A DNA stretch of 64,000 nt from NCBI GenBank assembly GCA_025618425.1, contig CM046845.1, positions 35,534,799 through 35,598,798 on the forward strand. Direction: 5' to 3'. This DNA is from Heliocidaris tuberculata. Lineage: Eukaryota; Echinodermata; Echinoidea; Camarodonta; Echinometridae. Under the pieces are notes generated by a model. That model was not told the origin of the DNA. It did no database searches and saw only the letters and a list, made by a program, of their open reading frames with translations. How positions within the stretch are numbered: the stretch's first letter is position 1; each line of letters starts with the position of its first letter. Positions 1-11,906 of this stretch are shown one piece after another. The position numbers were made by a program, and so were the translations under genes.

Positions 1-63
1 TATGCGAATTTCTTTTATATATCTTGGGTCTTCATATTCTTAAATTAAATTCCTGAGAAAATT
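1..63. repeat. Contig-end overlap, inverted match to 50836-50898
   Basis: Bases 1-63 are the exact reverse complement (63 of 63) of 50836-50898, the first 63 bases after the N gap. The match runs to the last base before the gap on that side and to base 1 on this side. This is what a shared contig-end overlap looks like when one contig has been placed in the wrong orientation. An ordinary inverted repeat is possible but would not be expected to stop exactly at a gap edge. Confidence 0.85.
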
Positions 64-139
64 ACGACGGACAAATATCAATAACATTAATTTTCAAGTC
101 GATGTCGATACCCATGTTGAATTTGGTCAAAAAAATGAA

Positions 140-411
140 AGGGTCCTAAAGCTACGCACACGTAATGAATGAATGCAAATCTTGATTTTTAAGCTGACTG
201 ACGTGAATTTCATCCAGATTTGCAAATAGTGATAATATCACCAGAAATAAAGGAAAATTGCTCATTCTTTTTGGCGAATGTAAATGATAATCTCGTTGCT
301 CAGTCACACCAAAAGTTTGGCGCACTGAACGCGTCGCATTGCGCGTATTTGCGGGGTGCGTAGCTTTAGGACCTGCGTAGCTTTATTTTAGGACCTCTGA
401 CCATACTGTAG
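140..411 (+). repeat. Dispersed repeat, copy 1 (LRRC69 first intron)
   Basis: The stretch from about 180 to 411 is nearly identical to 51101-51325 in the same written orientation, including the motif GCACTGAACGCGTCGCATTG and repeats of 'GTAGCTTTAGGACC'. If the 1-50335 contig is turned over, the two copies become inverted arms roughly 0.4 kb apart within LRRC69 intron 1. No coding potential is seen. Confidence 0.75.
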
Positions 412-647
412 ATCTATTTCCGAACGTGTGAAACCTATGGCAAAAAGACACAACCTTTGTTTCAATAGTGTGGTTTTCATACGCGTAATCCCACGCGTAT
501 GAAAACCCATTTTAGGCGCTTAACTGTACACGTTCGGTAATACAATCTGTTCGGAATTACAATCCTTGACTAGATCTATACCACTCACACTTATGCGAGG
601 TTATTGGAGATCATACTCATACAATGAATTAATATCCAAACACTTAC

Positions 648-824
648 CGTCGTTAAAGTGGTGATTTCTTTTGGCAGCTTGACAATTTTATTATTTTTAA
701 GCTGCAAATTTTGAAGTCTATAGAGCTTTCCTACCGCCTTGGGTACATTACTCAGATTTTTGCTGGAAAGATTTAATGTTTGAGGCTGTCCTTTCAGAGC
801 TCTCAGGACCAGAGTGTCGGCCAT
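648..824 (-). CDS. LRRC69: LRRC69 exon 1 (N-terminal leucine-rich repeats)
   Basis: This is the first coding exon, 59 codons, with its ATG at 824-822 in a good Kozak context (A at -3, G at +4). It begins MADTLVLRALKGQ and carries two leucine-rich repeats of the short LxxLxLxxNxI type, ending in the residues TLTT. A consensus donor (gtaagt) follows at 647. The phase is 0 and it joins in frame to exon 2 at 51811 on the opposite strand, giving an uninterrupted LRR (TLTT then LVTLNLGNN). It resembles vertebrate LRRC69, a cytosolic LRR protein of unknown biochemical role. The orientation conflict with exons 2-8 is best explained by a misoriented contig. WDR88 starts divergently about 220 bp away. 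Confidence 0.9.
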
Positions 825-1045
825 TTTGACGCTTTTTAGTTGCTATGACCAATACTATTTAGATGTTTGTTTCGAAATATTGATTTATTTTACAATTTTA
901 TAATAAAGATAGGCTATAAAATTAATATTTATACATAATTAGGTATAATAAAGTAAAGTAATTACATTCAAATTTTTATCAAAAAGTATTTTGTTTACTT
1001 TGATATTTCCTTAAACGAACGAGCCTAATATTTTACAACTTGTTG
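825..1045. promoter_or_regulatory. Putative bidirectional promoter, LRRC69/WDR88
   Basis: Only 221 bp separate the LRRC69 ATG (824, minus) from the first possible WDR88 ATG (1046, plus). The two genes are divergent, so both promoters and both 5' UTRs must overlap here unless there are upstream non-coding exons. The segment is very AT-rich, with no obvious CpG cluster and no clear TATA box at a fixed distance. The assignment rests on gene arrangement alone. Confidence 0.6.
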
Positions 1046-4000
1046 ATGATACGAAGGTCTAAAAATTTACGGAAAACCAGCTTAATCATGCCGATTGCTG
1101 AAAGTGATATAGACCCACTTGCCTTAGAAATAGTAGAAGAAGTAACCCCAGATATAAGGAGCAAATCTGGTGTATGGGAAAATGAGGACCTTGCTCAGGT
1201 ATGCATCTGCACAGATCTTGCTTCAACTTATGCACAGTGTCTTCGGTGGGCTCACGCGCTCGGTTGTCACCGCCGGCTACGCCTGTAGACTCGGCTTCCT
1301 CGAACTGAGCATGCAGCCGCATGTGTGCCGCGCCGTGGCCGTGGGTATGGCGTGGCGGCTGCTGTTGACACCACTCAAGTCCAAGCCAAGCCGGGGCCAA
1401 GGGCAAGGCCAAGGCCAAGGCCATGATTGAAGGCCGAACGACTCACAGCATTTTTATTTCTTTATTTTCTTTATTTTATATTACCTTTGAGGCTTTGACA
1501 CGTGGAGCACTGTGTCTGTAGGTAGGGCAGGGAAGGGGGATCGGGAGTTTCCCCCTAGGCCCCTCCCGCGCGAAGTGCAAAAGCTTTAATTATAATATTA
1601 GCAAATTTGAAAGATAACGGCTCATAGCACCTTTTTTAGATGGAAAGTTAGTTCCATGCCCTGACTGCTTCTCAATTATTTGGATGCAATACTGCACTGT
1701 ACATGTAGTAACAGGGGTGGGCCTAGGCGGTAGAGGCACACAGCCGATTTGGAAGACTCTCCCACTTGGGAGACAGTCTTTGATATTGGAGACTTTGCTA
1801 ACAAGAGGACAATAGAAACAACACCAACAATGAGGTACTTTTTCTCAACCAAATTTTTTCCTCTCAGAAATCAGAAGCCCATTTGTTTTGTGTGTGGATC
1901 ATAACAAAAAATGTTATGAAAACAAAAGTAGACGGTGGATTTTCAAAGTAGATGGTGAAAAGGGGTAATTTTTCATGAGGAATCTGCTTATCACATTTTC
2001 ATTTTGAGCCAATGTAATCCCTTTGCTGCAAATGTAAACAAAGAAAATTGGTCTCCTAAATGGGAGACTGTCTCCCCAATAGGCTATCAAAAATGTTGAC
2101 ATAGATCAAAGTCTCCAATAATAGAGATGGTCTCCCAAATGGGAAACAGTCTCCAATATCAGCCGTGGGCCTCTACTGCTAGGGAAGGGGGAGTTCATGC
2201 AAAAGCTTTGATGTTTTAGCAAATTTGGGAGAAAGATAACGGCTTGCATAGCATCTTTTTTTTATCTAGGCGATAAGTTGGTTCGACCTCCAGACTGCTT
2301 TTCAATCATTTGGATGGAATGCTGCACTGTACATGTAACAGGGGTGGGCGCCACTCGTGTGTCTGAACCACTCAATCCCACTTGAAACTATGCAGCTCCA
2401 ACCTGCTGTGATATATCCAGCCAAAATACCAGATCAAAAGAGTGAATCTCAGAATATTACTTACCAGCAAGTTGTCAGTGAAAGTCCCTCTTGTTTGGTG
2501 ACCAGCTAAACCACTGATTCAGGGAATATGGAATTTTAAGCATTAAATTGTGTGTTCATTCTGTTTTTCTGCTAAGACTGATTGATCCTTCTAAACCACT
2601 GATTCAGGGAATATGGAATTTTAAGCATTAAATAGTGTGTTCATTCTATTTTTCTGCTAAGACTGATTGATCCTTCTGTACTGCTGCCCTCTCAGTGTGG
2701 AGAGAGGAAATCTGCATTTGTTTATTATTGCTGGCCGAAGTACAGCAGTAGAGGGCAGCCCTTATGTGTTTTCACCATGACCATATTGGTTTGGAAGGAC
2801 AAGGTTATATTATAACCTTGTTCATTGGATAAGTGGGTGGGCGCAGGGAGGAGAAGTTTCCCTCTTCTGGTGCGAAGCGCAAAAACTTTGACGTTCTAGA
2901 AAATTTTGAGAGAAAGATAACAGCTCGTAGCACCTTTTTAGGCTTTTTGCTCTCAGTTCCCACTGCTTTTTTTTTTCTTTGTTTTGCGTTTTGTCGGGGG
3001 GGGGGGGGACTGCCGCCCTGGCTACACTCCTGGCGCCTGTTTCTCGAAACCGTCATTTGTCTTAAGTTCTTGACTAAGTCGGCGCTAGTTCGCTAGTTGT
3101 CCACTAAGTGTTTCACGAAACCATCTTAGCTAACATCAACGACAACTAGCGAGACAAGGACTTATGACGCCTCCAACCCTGTCATATCTTTTTTGGTCGT
3201 CGTGCAGCGCCATCGCATGTCATTGATTGGGTAGATTATGGTCGGCAATAAGGGACGCCACATACTCCTTCAAAGTTATCTTTCTACGCATTCACTTAAT
3301 CTGGAATTTATCCATGTTTATATTTTGAAAATTATATGAAAATCAGCAGTGTCTCTGTTCAAAGTATGTCTTCACTGAGCTATAGTGAATCAATACTCTT
3401 TCCACATTCTAATGGGGAAAAAATACAAACAAACAAAACAGTTTGATTGAGGTCATTTTCAATATGAAAGGATTTTTTTTCCAAAATCATGAAAATAAAG
3501 AAAACCATAATAAAAACAAAAACAATAATAGACTGATAGGCTGATATCAAAATGTCGTGGGATGAAAAAAAATTAAACCAAAACTTGTAAATCTAATCCC
3601 ATCAGTGGAAACTGAAGAAAAAAAATATATACTATTGACAAATGAACAATGGGCAAGAAATAAAATACAAGCCTACTAATAAGCAGTGCAGAGTATTATA
3701 ATCTAGAAAAGATATAAATTCATAACTATTTCTAGGGATTTATATTGGATTTAGTTAGTCTCTAAACTTCTGATGGCAAAGCTATTTTACGATATGGGTC
3801 CTTCATATTTGATCGATTAGCATGATGTGCTACCATAGTGCACTTGAAAATCATATTTTATTTCTTGTATAATAATGACGAGTGCTTTTTGAGTGAAAAA
3901 AAATAAACGATCTTCATAAATGGTTTCTATAAAGATTTCTTTGGAACTAAAATCCAACAAGGGAACCTCAATCCGACACTGTAGGCCAGCCATAGTCAAC

Positions 4001-6529
4001 GTCATATTCTGTGGTTTTCAGACCCATATGAGCGTAAACATAAATTGTATCAACGATTTTTTAAATGAATACTTTGAAATATAGTGTTTACACTTAAAAT
4101 ATGAATATTTTATAATTTCAATATCACAATCAAGCCTAAAAACATTTTGTAAAACGTTCAAGGTATCTTATTGTTACAATGAAAATTTATGGATTTATTT
4201 TGATAAATTATCAAATGACGACGTACGGGGGTACCTATCTAACGTAAAAACTGACTCGCTGATCATGAAATCATAAACTCATATTTTTAGCTCATCCGGC
4301 CCGAATGGGCAGATGAGCTTATGCCATGGCGAGGCGTCCGTCGTCCGTCGTCCGTCCGTCTGTCCGTCCGTCCGTCCACAATTTCAAAATGCTTCTTCTT
4401 CGCCATTTCTTACCCGATTTTAATTCCGTTTGCTTTAAATGATAGCACTAGGTGGGGGATTCGAAAATTCTACACAGAATTTTTGAAACTCATTAAATAT
4501 GCTAATTTATGCGCATTTTTCGAAAATCGCAAAAATGGCTTCTTCTTCATTTATTGACCGATTTTGATTTTTTTGTTCCATCTGAAAGACTTTCACGAGG
4601 TTCATTGAACTTCTACATAGAATTTTGAAATTTTGTCTAGAAAATTATTTATGCCAATTTATGCGAAATTAATTAAAAATCACGAAAATTGCTTCTTCTT
4701 CCTCATTTATTGACCGATTTTGATTTTTTTTTTGTTCCATCTGAAAGACTTTCATGAGGTTCATTGAATTTCTTCACAGAATTTTGAATTTTTGTGTAGA
4801 AAATTATTTATGCTAATTTATGTGAAAATTTATGCTAATTTATGTGAAATTTATTTAAAAAAATAAAAAAATTGCTTCTTCTTCCTCATTTATTGACCGA
4901 TTTTGATTTTTTTTTGTTCCATCTTAAAGACTTTCATGAGGTTCATTGAACTTCTTCACAGAATTTTGAAATTACAGTCTCAACTCAGTTCAAAGTACAA
5001 ATTGCATGAATTTCTTTGCTGGATGCCGGATGAGCGCCACATCATTGATGTGCTAGTTCATTTTTACAAGCGAATCCATCATGTAATTTACAGAATTTGA
5101 AATGTGTTTGGCATCTATTATACCCTTCTACATTTTCTATTTTCTTTTATTTCCTAATTCATTCAAATATTTGCAGTTGAGTAAAATATAGCTTTTAAAA
5201 ATATAGTGTAATTGCAACCAAGGCTACGTGTCGGCTCCTATTCTCGCCGATAGTATCGATATCACGGGATGTCTAGTTAGTAAGCTCTTCGTGAAACAGT
5301 TTAGGAAGTTCATGGACATCTCCGTAGTTGGCGGATAAAGTTATGACTGTCTTGTCGTTGGTTTCGAGAAACAGGCCCCTGATCATCGAATCCCACCTGT
5401 AATTTCTTCAAAATGTCTTCTCTATGAGATCTTGAAGCACACATAGTCTCTATCTTGCTATTTGGGCATGTACTGTCTGATTCTGAGCTAGGAAAATTGC
5501 CAACATCGTGAGATACAACAGCTTTTAGCTTTTAGCTGTTGTAAGTATTGTTATAATTACCATGGAAGATAAAATACAACAAAAGATAAAATAATTTTCA
5601 GAATACCATTTTTTTTTTACCACTTATCTCATATTATCTTCAGCACGCATATGTAAATTACGATCATGCGCAGAGTAAACAAAGATACAACAAAAGTTAC
5701 TATGAAAGTTACAACAATTTTCAGAATGCCAATTTTGTTATATGGTGAAGATACAACAATGTTAGAGATAAAAAAAGTTTTCAGAATACAATCTTAGGTG
5801 TACATTATTGTGCAGATTTCTGCAGCTTGTTAAAAAATACTGGTGTAGGTCTAGGTCTAGTCTAAATCTCCTAAGTAATTATGTTGGATCCGCTTAAAAA
5901 AAAAAAAATTTGCAGGGAATAATTTACCTACTGAAGTTTGCATTATGTGAATAGCAATTTTAGTCAGCAGACAAATTGCTATGCTATACCAGGTTAATTA
6001 TTCCATGTTTTTTAAAAGAGTGATGTCATTGCCATTTTGTTATAGACTCTAATTTATTCATTTTTATATGTTTTAAAATCAGTACTCGTGAATTTTCTGT
6101 TCCATTTTCAGAGCTTTTGAGAGTCAAACTGCTTTTTTGCTGATGTGTATTTTTGTCCGGATTAGTTTCACTTAAATTTTAGATTACATTGGAATATTTT
6201 CTATGATGCAAAATAATTATTTTATTGTTCTTTCTTTCACCCAGGTAAAATACAAGGTGTTGAGAGGTCACCATGAAGGCATCAATTCAGTGCAGTTCTG
6301 TATGAATGATACACACATTGTTACAGCATCAGATGACAAGACATGTGTTCTTTGGGTAAGAATATTCATCTACCTTTATTGTATAGTCCTGTTGGAAAAA
6401 TGAACTGATAGTGCTATGAATTTAATTCATTTAGTTTCTGTACAAGATTTATATTAGGCCCCCAAAGGCTACTATTCAGCATATATGTTATTTGAATTAA
6501 TTAGTGCAGAAAGTTTTATCACTAGAGTT

Positions 6530-6607
<78 letters not shown>

Positions 6608-9600
6608 AAATAATATTCACAATTTAAAAGACTCATTGAAAATGAAAATAAGGAACATAATGTCTTGTATGCATGCACATGATATTGGTTTATGTTTGAT
6701 CTAAATTAGAAGTTCTTGTTTGCTGATGTCATCCCCTTGATCAATATAATAGTCTATACTCAGCAACTCTGAATGTGCTATTTGGCCTCCATTTATTCCC
6801 ATTTTCGGTCAGTGATGTTTTCTCACTATTTCATTTTTCTGTTGTCATTTTCACCCTGTCCTTCTGTTTCCTTCTCTTTAATGATCTCATCTTAATCATT
6901 CATCCTTTCCTTCATTTATCACAGTTTATTTTATTCAATATCAAACTGATTTTTAAAAAACTATTCTTTTGTGAGGTTTTTACCTCATCTTTCTATATAT
7001 GTCTTCTCCCTTTTCTCCACCCCCTTCTCTCTCTCTCTCTCTACTGTTCTATGTTAGCCATCTGAAGAGGGGAGTAATTGTCCCTTTTCATGACTATCTG
7101 ACTTCAGATGTTATGATTATTTTCAGAGCATGGAAACGGGTGAGAAGGTGCAGGAGTTTGAAGAGCATGGATCTATTGTTAGTGAATGTCATATGAGTCC
7201 TGATAATACGAAGCTAGTATCAGCAAGCTGGGACAAACATGTCAGGGTGTGGGATGTGGAGACAGGCAAGATTCTTGTAAGTTATTTTAAGGCAGGATTT
7301 TAAGATCATGGGTTGTTCTACTTTTAGTTTTTAAGCATTGTAGGAAGAAAATTCACTACTTTCCTGAAACATGACTTTCATTATGTAAGTGAAATGTATT
7401 GATAATAAACAAACTAGTGTTGTCATACTTGTTTCGTAGATTATTATTTTTATCTTTTAATTTGCTATTTCATGGAACATAATACAAGCAAATGAAATAG
7501 ACTTATGTCAGATTTACCTGAATCAGGAAAGTGAATTGGCAGCACTGATAAAAAAGAATAGTAGAAAAAGATAATTTGGCTGCCACGTTGTTCTGTCATT
7601 AGGAATGTAGTTATGGTTCCCAAGAAAGCAATAATTTTCTTTTCATGGAATAAGATAAAAAGCACCTCTGGACTCTATTATTTTTATTTTAAATTCTTGT
7701 TTGTAGTGGAAAGTGACTCATGGAGGCATTGTAACATGTAGTCAAATATCTCATGATGGCAAGTATGTAGTCTCCGTCTCAGACCTCGATAATGTAGTTG
7801 CAGTGAGGTGTATACAGGATGGCAGTCTAGTCAGTAGCTCAAATGGTAAGTGTGTAATGCCAAGTGTCTTTGTAGTAGGATGTTCATATGGGATGTTGGG
7901 GGCAAGAGAGCATTGTATGTGCGTAAAAGCCGAGCCTGAGACTAAGTAGAAACTTAGTCGGATTTAAGGGCAATGGTGTAGCAATATACCCCACCACAAA
8001 AAGTGACCATGTATATTGGTTGACCAGTGCACTACCTTTGAAGCTAAATCTGAATACTTTTGTAGCTAACCCTAACCCTTACCCTAACCTTAAGCCCATG
8101 CTTATGCTTTGGTCGTCCAAGTTACATGATACGTATTGGTGGTATTCTAAACTGAAATCAGTGTGACATAAAAAGTGAAATTTACTGATACACAATTTGA
8201 AATGTTTGTCAGTTATTTTTCTGTCACTTGCCAGTCCTGCATTGTTACACCTGTAATAATTGCAGCTCTCTATGCTACAGGATTCAGAATTGGCTTGTCC
8301 AAGATTTATTGAAAGTAGAATGAGCATGATTGTATATTCTCCCTATCTTACAATCAGATCTACACAAGAGTACCATCACATGCTGTCGTTTCTCCCCTGA
8401 TGATAATCGTCTCTGTACCACCTCTATGGATAAGACCATCAAACTCTGGGATAGGAACAGCAAGAAAGTCACTCTCCAACTAGAGTTAGTGTATCACATT
8501 TTTATGCTTTTTATGCTAATATGATTTTTAAGAATCTAATCTGAGGCAGGGTTTCTTTGATTTTTGGTCATGGAGAATGCTACAATAGAAGGATATAATG
8601 TGAGAGTCTTGGACCTATTGATCTTTTGAAAGTTACTCTCAGTTTTGGTACAATTAGATTAACCCAACTTCATTGTGGAAGTCGGAAGAGCTTTAGAATG
8701 TTTTAATTTAGCTACATACTTCTATTGTTTTTTCAAACATTCCTCTTCTTGCACTTAGATACCGTTTCAAATCTTTTTTATGGAATGAAGTTAAGTTTTA
8801 TGTGAATGTTATATATTGCATGCTGAGAGGAAGAAGGGTGTTTTCACCATGTGTGAAGTTAAATCAGTTTATGCCCTTCCTTCTCTTAGCAGATGAGATC
8901 CAGATTCAGTCACATGGATTGTTTTAATCTTTTGCTTATATTCGTTTTACTTAACTTGTATGTTAAAATTAAAGGGTACCAATCACCAAAAATAATTTTG
9001 CTCTGTATGTTAGAGGTTGCATGTCGTTATATTCAAAATATGGGCTTCAAGTATTAATTCTATAAAGAGATATTGCAATTTTAATTACACTATCTATAAG
9101 CGTAAAAGCGACTTGTGAGTAGACTACTCGATGCACCCGTACGCACTCGCCAAGATAAAAGCTTGCGCAGAACCAAACTCTGAGTTCGGTTCCGCGAGAG
9201 CATTTTCATGTTATCCTTTATTTCCTTCATACTCATTAACTGTTGACCTATAGAATACTAGACAAAGTTTTTTGAGGTTGATGTTATACTTTCTAGCTGT
9301 ACACAAATTATTTTTTCAAGTGATTGGTACACTTTAAGTTTCAAAACTTTCATTTTCACACTGGTCATGTCTTTTCAATCTTTCATTATCATTTTGCAGG
9401 GGTCATATCAATGTGGTATCCTGCTGCTGTTTCAGTCGTGATGAGAGACAGCTCTGCACAGGTTCTTGGGACAAGATCCTTCAAGTGTGGGATGTGTCTA
9501 CGGGCATGTTTCGCTCAGAGGGTCCCAGGACGTTCAACAAAGGTCATGAGGGGTCAGTGAGTACCTGCTGCTTCAGCCCAGAAGGTAAGAACAATCACTA

Positions 9601-11776
9601 AAGGAACATATCAGTGGTGTAGTAGACACACATACCTATTGTTACGGGGGTGGTGAATAAATCATTGCCCAACCCCACCCTATGGATATGCTTGTCTCCA
9701 CTCATTGCATTAATTTTTAGCATGTATTCCTCTTTGTAATCTCTCTCTGTAAGCATCTCTCTCTCTCTCTCTCTCTCTTTCTCCTCCATGTGCTTATTAA
9801 CAATTGAAAAAAAAAAAGTTTTTCCTCTATACTGGAGCAATAATGCTTCAGATTCAGTTACTCCCTCTATCCCTACCTACTTTCATCCATTCATTTTCTC
9901 TTTCTCACTCTCTCTCTTTCTTTCTCTGTCTCTCTGTCTGTCTTCCTTATTATTTCAATTTTGTCTTCATACTTTATCATAATTTGTAATCATGAAGTGA
10001 ATACTGTGAATTAATGGTAAAGTACTTGGCTTTTTCTATATAAATATGATGCAAGAGAAAAGTATTAACCCTTTCAGACAGTTGACCACATTTTTCGATT
10101 TAGAGCTCTAGAAAATATACCATATGCATGAGAAGAAAGAGCAAAAATTTCTGCACACACTATGTCCATTTTTGTTGCATGACCATATTGCATTTGATGC
10201 CAAGAATTTTAAAAACGAGAATAAGCTTTAAAATCCTTAAATTGGCAACACATTGAGAGGTTCAAAATCATTGTTTTTTATCAAAATGGACAATTTTGTC
10301 AACTTTTCAACAAAATTCCTAACCATGTAAATTGTTTTCAAAGACATTACACCTTATTAGAACCAAATAGAACTGAAAGAAAAATATTTTTCTTGCCAAT
10401 TTGAAGAACAAAATGTGATCAATTTAGCCCTTAAATAATTTCTGTCCTGAAAGGACAAGTCTGTAACTGCATATTTTTAGATTCAATTTTATTTTTTGCA
10501 GGTACCTTACTCTTCTCTGGGTCATATGATCGCACAGTGGTGGTATGGGATGCTAACAATGGTGGACCAAAACTCACACTCAAGGTATAACAAAGGAACT
10601 TGATAATGACTTATTTTGGTCATATATTGATATATATATATATATATATTTGAGAGACTTTAAAACAGTCTGCTTGTTCTTTGTAACTTCTTGATAACTT
10701 GAAGATATGGACTTTCAAAGGAAATGGATATCTGAATTTCAGATTTTTAATCTTCTGTATTGTTCATCAATTGAAGATTGCACATTCATTTGTATTTTTC
10801 AAGAGTTTAATCAACAACAATTATATTAACTACTATATTTCAGAATCATGAAATTCTATCAGCATGAAAATGATCGGTATTGTGTTTCCAAGATATATAT
10901 ACATGTATTCTCATTCCCAAGTGTGAAAATCCTTGTAAATATTTTATTTTTCTCTGCAATGTAGCTGTTTACTTTCTTGTAATCTAACCTTAGACTCATG
11001 GTCGTATCATGTTCATGTAATGTGAGACTTTCAGTGGTGTTTTATGTTCTTACAAATTGTAAAAAGATAAAAAGTTTGCTCAGAAATAAGCAAAACAGTG
11101 ATATACTATCTTTATTTATTCTGAGTAACTTGCTAATATTGGATCATTGCCTTTGTCTTCATGTTTAGGGTCACCAAGATTGGGTTACAGGACTGGACGT
11201 ATCACAGGATTCTAACTGGGTCCTATCCAGTTCACGTGATAAGACAGTGAGATTGTGGCATATCGGTGACAGTGATAGGATTCCAGTAGTGATGGAGAAC
11301 AAAATGAACATGGGGCTTAAGATCATCAAGGTAAGAGATTAAACAAATCCATCAGATCTAGACCCTAGGCTTTAGTGGGTTATTTCATCCAAACACCAGA
11401 GCACTGCTTCATGACAGTTTTTACCAATAACAAGTTACTATGTTTTATATGAGTTGTGAGCAAATCTGTTATGGTGTTTTGGCAGTTGTTGTTCAGTGGA
11501 CGTTTGATAACAGCGTCTATTTGTTGCTTTTTACTTCAAACATATGAAATATACCTAAACTAAGATCAGTTATTTCATTGATTAGAAGTACAGCAGACAC
11601 CAACACATCTGTAACTTTTTCCATCTATTTTTCTTCCTTTTCAGTGTGACGAATGTGGTAAGCCATTTTCCATTACCCAGGTAGAGAATGTACGGGAGAC
11701 TCACATGTGTGTGTTTTGTCGAATGCAAGCCAGTCGTCCGCTGCCTTCGTTTGAGGATGATGAGGAGTTCCTGTGA
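1046..11776 (+). CDS. WDR88: WDR88 (WD repeat protein), nine exons
   Basis: Exons: 1046-1198, 6245-6355, 7127-7276, 7707-7845, 8358-8484, 9400-9584, 10502-10584, 11169-11330 and 11645-11776 (stop TGA 11774). All introns are GT-AG and the phases join without a break. The protein is 413 aa from ATG 1046, or 399 aa from the in-frame ATG at 1088. The second start gives MPIAESDIDPLALE, which aligns with the N-terminal DPLAL segment of vertebrate WDR88. About seven WD40 repeats follow, with clear GH...WD/LW signatures (for example SWDKHVRVWD, SMDKTIKLWD, SYDRTVVVWD, SRDKTVRLWH). The C-terminus holds two CxxC pairs (residues 357/360 and 378/381 of the 399-aa form), probably a small zinc-binding module. 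The family is expected to be a beta-propeller scaffold; no partner is known from sequence. Introns 1, 5 and 6 carry transposon copies. Confidence 0.93.
1201..1435. other. GC-rich patch inside WDR88 intron 1
   Basis: Immediately after the exon 1 donor the sequence turns GC-rich for about 230 bp, with clustered CpG and a run of AAGGCC-type hexamers (1385-1425), then returns to AT-rich. No homology to a known protein is recognised in any frame. It could be an intronic CpG-island remnant or a regulatory stretch of the divergent promoter. Confidence 0.4.
1500..3028. repeat. Degenerate hAT-like repeat family with internal units and a nested MITE
   Basis: Units near 1505-1735, 2180-2350 and 2820-3028 share the pattern 'GGGTGGGCGCAGGGAGG', then 'GCGAAGCGCAAAAACT', 'AGAGAAAGATAACGGCTCGTAGCACC' and 'TGCACTGTACATGTAACAGGGG'. 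The same unit occurs in the element at 27376-28097. A separate small inverted-repeat insert (arms about 1757-1800 and 2105-2150, built on GGGAGACAGTCTT) interrupts one unit. An exact 85-bp tandem duplication with two mismatches lies at 2506-2675. Nothing here looks coding. Confidence 0.6.
3032..5377. mobile_element. Non-autonomous DNA transposon, 2.3 kb, with internal tandem repeats
   Basis: The ends are inverted: GCCTGTTTCTCGAAACC at the left and GGTTTCGAGAAACAGGC at 5360-5376. A second inverted match (GTTTCACGAAACCATCTTAG and CGTGAAACAGTTTAGGAAG) lies just inside. The interior holds a CGTCC simple repeat (4335-4378) and three or four imperfect tandem units of roughly 190 bp (4385-4980) built around 'CTTCTTCCTCATTTATTGACCGATTTTGATTTTTTT'-like sequence. 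No transposase reading frame is visible. It lies within WDR88 intron 1 (1199-6244), which otherwise shows no exon. Confidence 0.65.
6535..6602. repeat. (TA)n microsatellite
   Basis: This is an uninterrupted TA dinucleotide run of about 66 bp in WDR88 intron 2. It gives spurious alternating Tyr-Ile reading frames on both strands and is not coding. Confidence 0.97.
8973..9333 (+). mobile_element. TTAA-flanked MITE (Kolobok-like), copy 1
   Basis: This 361-bp element is flanked by TTAA at 8969-8972 and 9334-9337. Its termini are inverted: AGGGTACCAATCACC at the left and the complement of AGTGTACCAATCAC at the right. The same element occurs in reverse orientation at 58859-59178. TTAA target sites occur in piggyBac and Kolobok elements. 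The purine-purine start (AG) fits Kolobok better than piggyBac, which usually begins CC. It lies in WDR88 intron 5 and has no reading frame. Confidence 0.75.
10067..10456 (+). repeat. Dispersed 390-bp element, copy 1 (WDR88 intron 6)
   Basis: This stretch matches 14518-14911 in direct orientation over nearly its whole length, including AAATTGGCAACA, GAGAGGTTCAAAATCATTG and ACACCTTATTAGAACC. The ends are inverted (CCCTTTCAGAC at the left, CCTGAAAGG at the right), as in a MITE. It has no coding potential. Confidence 0.75.
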
Positions 11777-11906
11777 ACATGGTCTTTTTAGGACTACCCT
11801 TTACACTTTTGTATTCCTTGATTCCATTTCTATAAACTTCTGCTTGGACCAAACTTAGAAAGATGGATCTTTATTATTTTCAGGGATGTTTTTATACCTT
11901 TGCATA
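11777..11906 (+). other. WDR88 3' untranslated region
   Basis: The sequence directly after the WDR88 stop codon is non-coding and AT-rich up to the inverted MITE pair at 11907. A candidate polyadenylation signal near 11908 (ATTAAA) coincides with the beginning of the repeat, so the transcript end may be supplied by the transposon. The exact 3' end cannot be fixed from sequence. Confidence 0.4.

Noticed and set aside
2805..3096. Lys/Arg-rich frames on both strands near 2805-3096
   Set aside because: They come from the degenerate hAT-like repeat with poly-T and poly-G tracts.
6472..6704. Ile/Tyr-rich frames on both strands
   Set aside because: They are caused by the TA microsatellite.
9740..9955. 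CT/GA-rich sequence as a possible coding or regulatory region in WDR88 intron 6
   Set aside because: Only simple repeats (TC)n and poly-A; the exon set of WDR88 is complete without it.
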